Origin: DASUPK01 sp036265435
Lineage (GTDB): Bacteria > Actinomycetota > Thermoleophilia > Solirubrobacterales > 70-9
DNA: 11,715 nt
Assembly (NCBI GenBank): GCA_036265435.1
Contig: DATAPB010000075.1
Location: 1 to 11,715 of the forward strand
Direction of reading: 5' to 3'
The notes beneath the pieces were generated by a model. That model did not search any database. It was not told the origin of the DNA and worked only from the letters and a program-made list of their open reading frames with translations. Shown one piece after another: positions 1 through 6,647 of this stretch. How positions within the stretch are numbered: the stretch's first letter is position 1; each line of letters starts with the position of its first letter. Position numbers and translations under genes: made by a program.

Positions 1-63
1 CGGATGTGGGCGCTCCATCAGGCTCGACCTGAGGTTCACCCTTTATCTGCCGGAGCAGCCTAA
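1..63 (+). pseudogene. Possible frame-disrupted 3' end of a sensor histidine kinase
   Basis: Two adjoining frames together read like the end of a GHKL-type histidine kinase ATPase domain. Bases 3-29 give DVGAPSGST before a TGA at 30-32. After skipping two bases, 32-61 give RFTLYLPEQP. The phrase 'GxGTxFTLYLP' is common at the C-terminus of such kinases. The match is short, codon use is less GC-biased than in the neighbouring genes, and the 5' part lies outside the window. This could be a decayed gene, a sequencing error or chance. From 64 to 177 no coding region, hairpin or promoter can be supported. Confidence 0.2.
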
Positions 64-192
64 TGCCGGGGATTCGCGGATGTCAAGCACCGTTCGGAGC
101 CGATGCAATTCTCGTTGCAGCCGCGGCGCAGGAGGAGCCGCGTCCGCCGCGAAAGCGGGGATGTCTCGGTTCCCTATGGAGGAGAGCGATTG

Positions 193-942
193 ATGGAAGC
201 GACCGCGAATCGGATCGAGCCCGGCCGGGTGATCGGCGAGGCCTTCGACACCTACCGCGACAACGCGGGGGCGCTGCTCGGTGTCGCCGTGGTGATTCTG
301 GGTGTGGTCGGGATTGCCAACGGTCTGCTCAGGACTTCGGACAGCGTCCTGTTGGCGCTGGTCGCCTCGATCATCAGTCTCGTTGCCCATGTTCTCTACA
401 CCGGATACGTCGTCAAAGTCGTCCAGGACGTACGCGATGGGCATCGAGATGACACGGTCGGCGACCTGCTTTCCGCCGCCGCGCCGTACATCGGCACGCT
501 GATCCTCAACGGCATCCTCTACGGGATCGCCGTCGCAATCGGGCTGTTCCTCGTGATCGTGCCGGGACTGATCCTGATCACGATCTGGGCGGTCGTCGCC
601 CCCGCGATCGTGGTCGAAAACCGTGGCGTCATCGAGGCGTTCGGGCGAAGCCGCGACCTGGTTCGAGGAAACGGCTGGAACGTATTCGGCGTGATCCTGA
701 TCGCCTTCCTGATCGTCCTCGCCGTCTACGTGGTCGCGACCCTGATCGGCGCAGCAATCGGAAACGCCGGCCTCGTGATCCTCGCCGTCGTGGCGAGCAT
801 CGTGGCTGAGCCGTTGGTCGCGCTGGTGTCCAGCGTCCTCTTCTTCGACCTCGGCGGCGGACGAGGCGCGGGGATGGCGCCGGACACGCCGGCCCCGGCG
901 ACCGAGCCGCCAGCGCCCGAACCGCCCGCGCCGGCCGCCTAG
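193..942 (+). CDS. Polytopic membrane protein of unknown function (resembles DUF7847/YciC-like membrane domains)
   Basis: This is a 249-residue integral membrane protein with no assigned reaction. Hydrophobic segments lie at about residues 25-45, 51-72, 98-118, 120-141, 165-190 and 193-217, suggesting about six helices. A conserved-looking amphipathic stretch between segments four and five (IEAFGRSRDLVRGNGWNVFG, about 146-165) is typical of the broad group annotated as glycerophosphoryl diester phosphodiesterase membrane domain or DUF7847. The C-terminal 25 or so residues are Pro/Ala/Glu-rich and probably disordered. The ATG at 193 is chosen because GGAGGAG (178-184) lies 8 bases upstream. 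The frame stays open back to 103, but that part has poor coding character. The stop is 7 bp from the convergent MarR gene, so the two are not co-transcribed. The membrane location is clear; the family assignment is by resemblance only. Confidence 0.8.
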   Translation: MEATANRIEPGRVIGEAFDTYRDNAGALLGVAVVILGVVGIANGLLRTSDSVLLALVASIISLVAHVLYTGYVVKVVQDVRDGHRDDTVGDLLSAAAPYIGTLILNGILYGIAVAIGLFLVIVPGLILITIWAVVAPAIVVENRGVIEAFGRSRDLVRGNGWNVFGVILIAFLIVLAVYVVATLIGAAIGNAGLVILAVVASIVAEPLVALVSSVLFFDLGGGRGAGMAPDTPAPATEPPAPEPPAPAA

Positions 943-949
943 CCCGGAG

Positions 950-1429
950 CTACTCCGCGGGGGTGCAGCTCTCGCCCTGCGAGTTCCCGATTCGGCCGAG
1001 GAGCTCGGTGAGCGTCCGCATCTCATCCTCGTCGAGGACATCCGCCAGCTGCCGATCGATGTCCTCGATGTGCCCCGGGGCCGCGCTCCTGAGCTTGGTC
1101 AGACCGTCGTCCGTGAGGATGGCGTAGCTGACGCGGGCGTCCTCCCTGCAGGCGCCCTTCCCGACCAGGCCCTGATCCTCGAGGCGGTCGAGGAGTCGCG
1201 TGATCCCTGACGGCGAGAGCCGGAGCTCGTTCGCGAGATCGATGCGTCGCATCCCCTCCTCGCCCGCCCGTGAGAGCAAGAGCAGGCAGCCGTAGTCGTT
1301 GATCGTCAGTCCGTGCTGGGCAACCAGAGAGGCATTGAGCTCACGCGTGAGGGTCGCATAGGCGGCCATCAGGTTCGCAAAGGCGTCGGTCGATGAAAGT
1401 GTTTTAGTTGTCAACTGTTGTGTGCTCAA
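950..1429 (-). CDS. MarR-family transcriptional regulator
   Basis: This is a 159-residue winged helix-turn-helix regulator, a usual MarR length. The N-terminal dimerisation helix covers about residues 13-38. The helix-turn-helix spans about 62-88 (LSPSGITRLLDRLEDQGLV) and the wing about 90-103, followed by C-terminal dimerisation helices. MarR proteins bind short palindromes as dimers and usually release them on binding a phenolic ligand or on oxidation. Cysteines are at about 48, 94 (in the wing) and 155, so redox sensing is possible but unproven. The gene is divergent from the YceI/FMN-reductase pair, its likely target along with itself. The start is uncertain: TTG at 1429 and TTG at 1414 are both in frame, while the first ATG (1369) would cut into helix 1. 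No good ribosome-binding site precedes any of them. The family is secure; ligand and start are not. Confidence 0.88.
   Translation of the reverse strand: MSTQQLTTKTLSSTDAFANLMAAYATLTRELNASLVAQHGLTINDYGCLLLLSRAGEEGMRRIDLANELRLSPSGITRLLDRLEDQGLVGKGACREDARVSYAILTDDGLTKLRSAAPGHIEDIDRQLADVLDEDEMRTLTELLGRIGNSQGESCTPAE
1406..1420. promoter_or_regulatory. Overlapping palindromes, candidate MarR operator
   Basis: AGTTG-T-CAACT (1406-1416) is a perfect inverted repeat, and CAAC-T-GTTG (1412-1420) overlaps it. They lie at the start of the MarR gene, in the divergent control region, which is noticeably more AT-rich than its surroundings. The size and symmetry fit a MarR-dimer operator. If the MarR gene really starts at TTG 1429, the site is inside its first codons. 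The role is inferred from position. Confidence 0.45.
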
Positions 1430-1445
1430 GTTTCGCTGCTAAACT
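1418..1445 (+). promoter_or_regulatory. Candidate promoter of the YceI/FMN-reductase unit
   Basis: A TTGTGT (-35-like, 1418-1423) is followed after 16 bases by TAAACT (-10-like, 1440-1445). This would start transcription near 1452 and give a leader of about 40 bases that includes the ribosome-binding site. The -35 overlaps one candidate operator and the start point lies on another, as expected for repression. Confidence 0.4.
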
Positions 1446-1447
1446 CT

Positions 1448-1459
1448 TTGACAGGTCAA
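1448..1459. promoter_or_regulatory. Inverted repeat TTGAC-AG-GTCAA, second candidate operator
   Basis: This is a perfect 5-bp inverted repeat with a 2-base spacer, between the MarR start and the YceI ribosome-binding site. The TTGAC half-site also occurs, read on the minus strand, inside the 1406-1416 palindrome, which suggests the same regulator could bind both. TTGACA here also resembles a -35 element, but no convincing -10 follows at normal spacing. Confidence 0.4.
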
Positions 1460-1492
1460 GCAAAGCTTAGCTCTCACGAAGGAGACATTTCA

Positions 1493-2041
1493 ATGACGAC
1501 CACCACACAAGCAGAGTCAACCATCCCGACCGGCACCTGGCAATCCGATCCGGTCCACTCGAGCGTCGGTTTCGCCGTCAGACATGCCGTCGGCACTTTT
1601 CGCGGCGGCTTCGGCGAGTTCGAGGCGACATTCGGCGATTCATCCGGTGAGCCCCGCCTGACCGGGCGCGTCCCGGTGGAGACGGTGGAGGTGAAGGAGG
1701 AGAACCTCGAAGCGCACCTCCTCTCCCCGGAGTTCTTCGACAAGGACCAGGCTCCGGAGATCAGCTTCGAGTCCAGCAAGGTGGCGCTCGACGACGGCCG
1801 CCTCGTCGTTGAAGGCGAGTTGACAGTCAAGGGCAACACCCGCAGCGTCATCGCCAAGGGCGACATCAACGGGCCGATCCCCGGTCCGGACGGCAACGAC
1901 CGTCTCGGTATCGATCTCGAGACCACCGTCGACCGCCACGACTATGGCCTCGACTGGAACATGGACATGCCGGACGGCTCGAAGATGCTCGGTGACGAGG
2001 TGACGCTGACCGTCCACCTAGAGCTCGTAAAGGAGGCGTGA
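1493..2041 (+). CDS. YceI-family protein (lipocalin-like, isoprenoid-binding fold)
   Basis: This is a 182-residue protein matching the full YceI domain. It has the opening TWQSDPVHSSVGFAVRH (about residues 15-31), a central segment with HLLSPEFFDKDQAPEISFES (75-94), the GELTVKGNTRSV strand pair (108-119) and RHDYGLDW near 148-155. YceI proteins form an extended beta-barrel that in known members holds a polyisoprenoid or quinone-like lipid. There is no signal peptide, so this copy is probably cytoplasmic, unlike periplasmic E. coli YceI. The start at ATG 1493 is supported by GAAGGAG (1478-1484) 8 bases upstream. It is followed 2 bases later by an FMN reductase, so the pair is an operon, probably under the divergent MarR regulator. 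The family is secure; the ligand is unknown. Confidence 0.93.
   Translation: MTTTTQAESTIPTGTWQSDPVHSSVGFAVRHAVGTFRGGFGEFEATFGDSSGEPRLTGRVPVETVEVKEENLEAHLLSPEFFDKDQAPEISFESSKVALDDGRLVVEGELTVKGNTRSVIAKGDINGPIPGPDGNDRLGIDLETTVDRHDYGLDWNMDMPDGSKMLGDEVTLTVHLELVKEA
2029..2036 (+). promoter_or_regulatory. Ribosome-binding site of the FMN reductase gene
   Basis: AAAGGAGG lies inside the last codons of the YceI gene, 7 bases before ATG 2044. The in-frame GTG at 2038 is only one base from it, too close to be used. This decides the start and supports translational linkage of the pair. Confidence 0.8.
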
Positions 2042-2043
2042 AC

Positions 2044-2628
2044 ATGAGGGTGATCGCGATTTCCGGAAGTCTCCGTCGCGACTCCCATAACACCGCGCTC
2101 CTGCGGACGGCGGCGGAGCTCCTGCCGCCGTCCGCGGAGCTCGAGATCTTCGACGGACTGAAGCTGGTCGAGCCGTATGACCAGGACGACGACACCGGGC
2201 GCGGCCCGGACGGGGCTCGCCGGCTGCGCGAGGCGATCGAGTCCGCGGACGCGGTGCTGATCGCATCGCCGGAATACAACTCATCGATTCCTGGCGTCCT
2301 CAAGAACGCCCTCGACTGGGCCTCCAGGCCCAAGGGCGAGAACGCGCTCTGGGGGAAGCCCGCGGCGGTCGTCGGGGCGAGCACCGGCATGTTCGGGGCC
2401 GTCTGGGCACAGGCGGAGACGCGCAAGGTTCTGAGCGCGAGCGGCGCCCGCGTGATCGAGACGGACCTGCCGATCGGCCACGCGGACCAGGCCATCAGCG
2501 ACGACGGCAGGCTCACCGACATCGAGCTCCGCGAGCGCTACGTCGAGATCCTCGACGAGTTGATCGCGCTGGCCGAGCAGGTGGGCGACGGCGGATCCAG
2601 CGGCGAGCCCCAGAAGCTCGCCGCCTGA
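2044..2628 (+). CDS. NADPH-dependent FMN reductase (quinone/chromate-reductase type)
   Basis: This is a 194-residue flavodoxin-like oxidoreductase. The phosphate-binding loop GSLRRDSHN is at residues 8-16. The family signature SPEYNSSIPGVLKNALDW is at 75-92 and the GASTGMFGAVWAQ segment at 111-123; together these bind FMN. Relatives use NAD(P)H to reduce FMN, quinones, azo dyes or chromate, usually as dimers or tetramers in the cytoplasm. It is the second gene of an operon with a YceI-family protein, and a MarR regulator sits divergently upstream. This arrangement fits a response to quinones or other electrophiles, which is inference. Length and motifs are normal, and only the last 15 residues or so are low-complexity. 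The family is secure; the physiological substrate is not known. Confidence 0.93.
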   Translation: MRVIAISGSLRRDSHNTALLRTAAELLPPSAELEIFDGLKLVEPYDQDDDTGRGPDGARRLREAIESADAVLIASPEYNSSIPGVLKNALDWASRPKGENALWGKPAAVVGASTGMFGAVWAQAETRKVLSASGARVIETDLPIGHADQAISDDGRLTDIELRERYVEILDELIALAEQVGDGGSSGEPQKLAA

Positions 2629-2661
2629 TCTCTGATTGGCCGCGACCCGCCGGCCCTCGCA

Positions 2662-2667
2662 TAGGGT
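2662..2667 (+). promoter_or_regulatory. -10-like hexamer TAGGGT, likely leaderless promoter
   Basis: TAGGGT lies exactly 7 bases before ATG 2675, which has no Shine-Dalgarno sequence, so transcription would begin at or next to the start codon. A TTGGCC at 2636-2641 is -35-like, but the 20-base spacer is long. Confidence 0.5.
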
Positions 2668-2674
2668 TCCGCCG

Positions 2675-3073
2675 ATGGAACGCCGGGCGGGAGTCGATCG
2701 ACCGAACGAGGAGGCCTTCGCAGCGTTCTCGAAGCGTGCCGGCGATGGCCCCGTCTTCATGCTCAACCTCCTCCAGTTCCGCCCCGACGGCGGCGCCGAG
2801 CGCTACGGCGAGTACGGCGAGGCGGTGGCCCCCCTGCTGGCGCGCGCGGGCGGCAAGCCGATCTTCGCCGGGCGTCTGTCCGAATCCCTGATCGGTGAGG
2901 GTGACTGGGACCTGATGATCCTGGTCTCCTATCCGACCCGGCAGGCCTTCCTCGAGATGGTCTCCTCGGCCGACTACCAGGCGATCGAGCACCTGCGCAC
3001 CGAGGCCCTCTCGCGGTCCGAGCTGAGGGCGATGGATGCGATCGACACCGGCGCCCTGGGCGAGGCGAGCTAG
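2675..3073 (+). CDS. DUF1330-like protein (dimeric alpha/beta-barrel fold)
   Basis: This is a 132-residue protein resembling the DUF1330 group, which has a ferredoxin-like dimeric alpha/beta-barrel and no established function. PVFMLNLLQF (residues 26-35) forms the typical first strand. The stretch YPTRQAFLEMVSSADYQAIE (86-105) is the typical 'strand, then helix ending in Y' element of this fold. The ATG at 2675 is chosen over a TTG at 2636 because coding character begins there and a -10-like TAGGGT sits 7 bases upstream. It follows the FMN reductase by 46 bases on the same strand, so it may be partly co-transcribed. Its stop codon shares CTAG (3070-3073) with the stop of the convergent rlmB. 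The fold is likely; the function is unknown. Confidence 0.8.
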   Translation: MERRAGVDRPNEEAFAAFSKRAGDGPVFMLNLLQFRPDGGAERYGEYGEAVAPLLARAGGKPIFAGRLSESLIGEGDWDLMILVSYPTRQAFLEMVSSADYQAIEHLRTEALSRSELRAMDAIDTGALGEAS

Positions 3074-3723
3074 CCCGCCCGCTGGCGCCGGACCTCGAAC
3101 AGGATCACCGCTGCGGCCACCGACGCGTTGAGGGACTCGACCCGCCCGGCGACGGGGATCGAGATCAGCTCGTCGCAGGCGTCGGCCACCCGCGGTCGCA
3201 ATCCGGACCCCTCCGAGCCGAGGACCAGAACGGCTCGCCCATTCCAGTCCACGTCGGTGTAGGAGCGCTCGGCCTCTGGCGCGGCCCCGTAGACCCAGGC
3301 ACCGGCCCGCTTCGCCTCGCCCAGCCAGTCCGCGATGTTCCGCACCCTCGCGACCGGAAGATGCTCCACGGCACCCGCGGACGCCTTGTTGGCCGCAGCC
3401 GTCACCGACGCGGCCCGCCGGTCCGGGATGACGACGGCTGCGGCGCCCGCGACCTCGACCGCCCGGCAGACGGCGCCCAGGTTGTGGGGGTCCTGGACCT
3501 GGTCGAGGACGACGACGAGAGCGTCGTCCGGCTCGAGCAGGCGGGTCGGGTCCGCGTACGGATAAGGATCCACCTCGGCGACCACCCCCTGGTGATCCGG
3601 CGAGCCGCAGAGCCGCTCGAGCTCCTCGGAGGGCGTCTCCGGCGCGCGCCAGATCCGGTGAACGCGACGCCTGCCCCGCTCCGCCTCGGCGACGGGACGG
3701 CGGCCGTAGATCCGCTCTGTCAT
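3070..3723 (-). CDS. rlmB: RNA 2'-O-methyltransferase, RlmB/TrmH (SpoU) family
   Basis: This is a 217-residue SPOUT methyltransferase using S-adenosylmethionine. All three SpoU motifs are present. Motif 1 is LDQVQDPHNLGAVCRA (about 73-88), with Asn81 and Arg87. Motif 2 is LVLGSEGSGL (166-175). Motif 3 is SIPVAGRVESLNASVAAAV (188-206), forming the trefoil-knot cofactor site. An N-terminal substrate-binding domain of about 60 residues starts with IYGRRPV, typical of RlmB. E. coli RlmB methylates a guanosine in 23S rRNA and is about 243 residues, so this copy is slightly short. It lies 55 bases downstream of cysS on the same strand, a common pairing. The ATG at 3723 is chosen because the IYGRRPV start follows at once; no ribosome-binding site precedes it and a strong inverted repeat ends 9 bases upstream. 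The exact RNA target cannot be told from other TrmH-family members. Confidence 0.9.
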   Translation of the reverse strand: MTERIYGRRPVAEAERGRRRVHRIWRAPETPSEELERLCGSPDHQGVVAEVDPYPYADPTRLLEPDDALVVVLDQVQDPHNLGAVCRAVEVAGAAAVVIPDRRAASVTAAANKASAGAVEHLPVARVRNIADWLGEAKRAGAWVYGAAPEAERSYTDVDWNGRAVLVLGSEGSGLRPRVADACDELISIPVAGRVESLNASVAAAVILFEVRRQRAG

Positions 3724-3732
3724 GGCGATTTC

Positions 3733-3767
3733 GTGCGATTGACCCCCGCATAAGGGGTCAATCGCAC
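3733..3767. repeat. Perfect 14-bp inverted repeat (hairpin) between cysS and rlmB
   Basis: GTGCGATTGACCCC (3733-3746) and GGGGTCAATCGCAC (3754-3767) are exact reverse complements around the 7-base loop CGCATAA. In a cysS-rlmB transcript this would form a very stable hairpin 9 bases before the rlmB start codon. On the minus strand it is followed by GAAATCG, with no T-run, so a classical intrinsic terminator is not supported. It may be a non-canonical terminator or processing site, an operator, or one copy of a dispersed repeat. Confidence 0.85.
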
Positions 3768-3778
3768 AACATCGGGCC

Positions 3779-5131
<1,353 letters not shown>

Positions 5132-5138
5132 GGGCCGG

Positions 5139-5144
5139 ATGCTA
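5139..5144 (-). promoter_or_regulatory. -10-like hexamer TAGCAT, likely leaderless promoter of cysS
   Basis: Read on the minus strand, TAGCAT is separated by exactly 7 bases from the GTG start at 5131, and there is no Shine-Dalgarno sequence between them. The geometry puts +1 at or beside the start codon. No clear -35 is seen. Confidence 0.5.
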
Positions 5145-5162
5145 TTGGCGCGCCCCACCCGT

Positions 5163-5190
5163 CGAATCGCGCATATTGCGTGAGCATTCG
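5163..5190. promoter_or_regulatory. Nested inverted repeats in the cysS/hydrolase divergent region
   Basis: CGCA-TAT-TGCG (5170-5180) is flanked by CGAAT (5163-5167) and ATTCG (5186-5190), which are also reverse complements with nearly the same centre. It lies in the 115-bp region between two divergent starts, in an AT-richer pocket, so an operator is conceivable. The arms are short and the assignment is weak. Confidence 0.25.
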
Positions 5191-5232
5191 GGTAAGAAAG
5201 CAGGCGTGGGCGGGAACAACCGTTCGGGCCGG

Positions 5233-5238
5233 TACCCT
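5233..5238 (+). promoter_or_regulatory. -10-like hexamer TACCCT, likely leaderless promoter
   Basis: TACCCT lies 8 bases before the TTG start at 5247, with no Shine-Dalgarno sequence in between. It fits the same spacing rule as four other genes in the window and supports the unusual TTG start. No clear -35 is seen. Confidence 0.45.
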
Positions 5239-5246
5239 GACGGACC

Positions 5247-6620
5247 TTGACTGAGGTCTCGTCGGAGGGGCAGCGGCTGAGAGAGGTGGAGGCGGCGTTC
5301 GCCTCCCTTCCCGAGCGCTACCTGGGTGCCGACCGAGACTTCAGCGCGAGCTACCGGATCGAGCTCGACGACCTGGGCGTGAGCTGGGCCGTCGAGTTGG
5401 ACGAGAGCAGCTGCACCGTCACCGTCTCCCCCGAGCGGGATCCGGACGTCGTCATCGGCACCGACGCCGAGACCTGGCTCGAGCTTCGCGAGGGCCATCT
5501 CTCGGGCCTCGACGCGTTTCGCTCACGGCGGCTCTGGGCGAGGGGCAACCTCGACCTCGCCGTGGCGTTCGAGGGGTTCTTCCAGCGGCCGTTCAGCCGC
5601 CCGCCTCTGCTCCGGATCCACGAGGTGCGCGCCGGGAAGGCGCGGATCTCGACGCTGACCGCCGGGGACGGGATCGAGACGGTGATCCTGATCCACGGTC
5701 TGGGCAGCAACAAGACGAGCTTCTTCGAGACCGTCTCGGCCCTCACCCCCCAGCACACCGTCCATGCCATCGACCTGCCGGGGTTCGGCTCATCCTCCAA
5801 GCCGCTGCGGGCCCCGTACGACGCGGCCTGGTTCGCGCGCTCCGTTTGCCGGTTCATGGACACGATGGGGATCGAGCGCGCCCACCTCGTGGGCAACTCA
5901 CTCGGCGGGCGCGTCGCGATCGAGGTGGGTCTGCAAGACCCGGGGCGGGTGCAGAGCCTGAGCCTGCTCTGCCCATCGATGGCCTGGCGGCGTCGCCGGC
6001 ACTTCGTCCCGATCGTCAAGCTGCTCCGGCCGGAGCTTGCCGCCATCCCGCACAGCCTCGGAGGCCCGCTGGTGCGCCAGCGGTTCTGGACCATGTTCTC
6101 CCGGCCGGAACGGATCCATCCCTCGGCCGCCGACGTCGCGGTCGAGGAATTCCTGCGCACGTATCGGTCGGTGAACGCGCGGGTGGCGTTCAGCGCCTCG
6201 GCCCGCCACATCTACCTGGAGGAGCCGAACGGCCCTGGCGGCTTCTACACCCGCCTCGGGGGGCTCGAGCCCCCCGCGATGTTCGTCTGGGGCGACGAGG
6301 ATCCGGTGGTGCCGCTCGCCTTCTCCCGCTACGTCGCCGACGCGCTGCCCACCGCGCGCCAGGTCGTCCTGGAGCAGTGCGGGCACGTCCCGCAGGTGGA
6401 GCACCCCGTCGATGCGAACGCCCTGGTGCACGACTTCATCGGGCACGCCCAGGCGTCGGCCCGGGAGCGCGCCGCCAAGCGCCTCGGCCGCGCCGCACGT
6501 CGCCTTCACGGGCGGATCAACGGCAACGGGCGCAGCAACGGCAACGGCCGCGCCGACGGCGCGGGGCGCAACGCCGTCCCGCCGGAGATCGAGGCGGATG
6601 CAGCGGACGCCGCCGCCTAG
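5247..6620 (+). CDS. SCP2-like domain fused to an alpha/beta hydrolase
   Basis: This is a 457-residue two-domain protein. Residues about 10-115 resemble an SCP2 sterol/lipid-carrier domain: LDDLGVSWAVELDESSCTVT, then DVVIGTDAETWLELREGHLS and a helix with ARGNLDLA. From about 125 to 400 there is an alpha/beta hydrolase. It has the oxyanion HGLGS at 150-154, nucleophile Ser218 in GNSLGG, acid Asp350 or Asp352 in WGDEDPVVP and His380 in CGHVPQVEHP, so the catalytic triad is complete. It probably hydrolyses an ester of a hydrophobic substrate presented by the SCP2 part, which is inference. The tail (about 400-457) is basic, then a low-complexity Asn/Gly stretch (NGNGRSNGNG), probably disordered. 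There is no signal peptide. The start is TTG at 5247, supported by a -10-like TACCCT 8 bases upstream. It heads a plus-strand series with an acyltransferase (27 bases on) and a SRPBCC gene. Confidence 0.88.
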   Translation: MTEVSSEGQRLREVEAAFASLPERYLGADRDFSASYRIELDDLGVSWAVELDESSCTVTVSPERDPDVVIGTDAETWLELREGHLSGLDAFRSRRLWARGNLDLAVAFEGFFQRPFSRPPLLRIHEVRAGKARISTLTAGDGIETVILIHGLGSNKTSFFETVSALTPQHTVHAIDLPGFGSSSKPLRAPYDAAWFARSVCRFMDTMGIERAHLVGNSLGGRVAIEVGLQDPGRVQSLSLLCPSMAWRRRRHFVPIVKLLRPELAAIPHSLGGPLVRQRFWTMFSRPERIHPSAADVAVEEFLRTYRSVNARVAFSASARHIYLEEPNGPGGFYTRLGGLEPPAMFVWGDEDPVVPLAFSRYVADALPTARQVVLEQCGHVPQVEHPVDANALVHDFIGHAQASARERAAKRLGRAARRLHGRINGNGRSNGNGRADGAGRNAVPPEIEADAADAAA

Positions 6621-6634
6621 CCGTTCACACGACC

Positions 6635-6640
6635 TAGAAT
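6635..6640 (+). promoter_or_regulatory. -10-like hexamer TAGAAT, likely leaderless promoter of the acyltransferase
   Basis: TAGAAT, close to the TATAAT consensus, sits exactly 7 bases before ATG 6648 in the short gap after the hydrolase gene. No Shine-Dalgarno sequence is present. The acyltransferase can therefore be transcribed independently, in addition to any read-through. Confidence 0.55.
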
Positions 6641-6647
6641 CCGGGGC

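Noticed and set aside
43..1041. A 332-codon minus-strand open frame over the membrane-protein gene
   Set aside because: The Asp/His/Arg-rich composition is typical of the antisense of a hydrophobic gene; the plus-strand gene has a ribosome-binding site and membrane helices.
2636..2660. GGCC-containing hairpin between the FMN reductase and DUF1330-like genes as a terminator
   Set aside because: The pairing is only four bases on each side with no T-run; it is more likely part of a promoter region or neutral spacer.
2513..3751. A 412-codon minus-strand open frame crossing rlmB and the DUF1330-like gene
   Set aside because: It is an out-of-frame reading of rlmB and antisense of the next gene, very Arg/Gly-rich, with no conserved motif.
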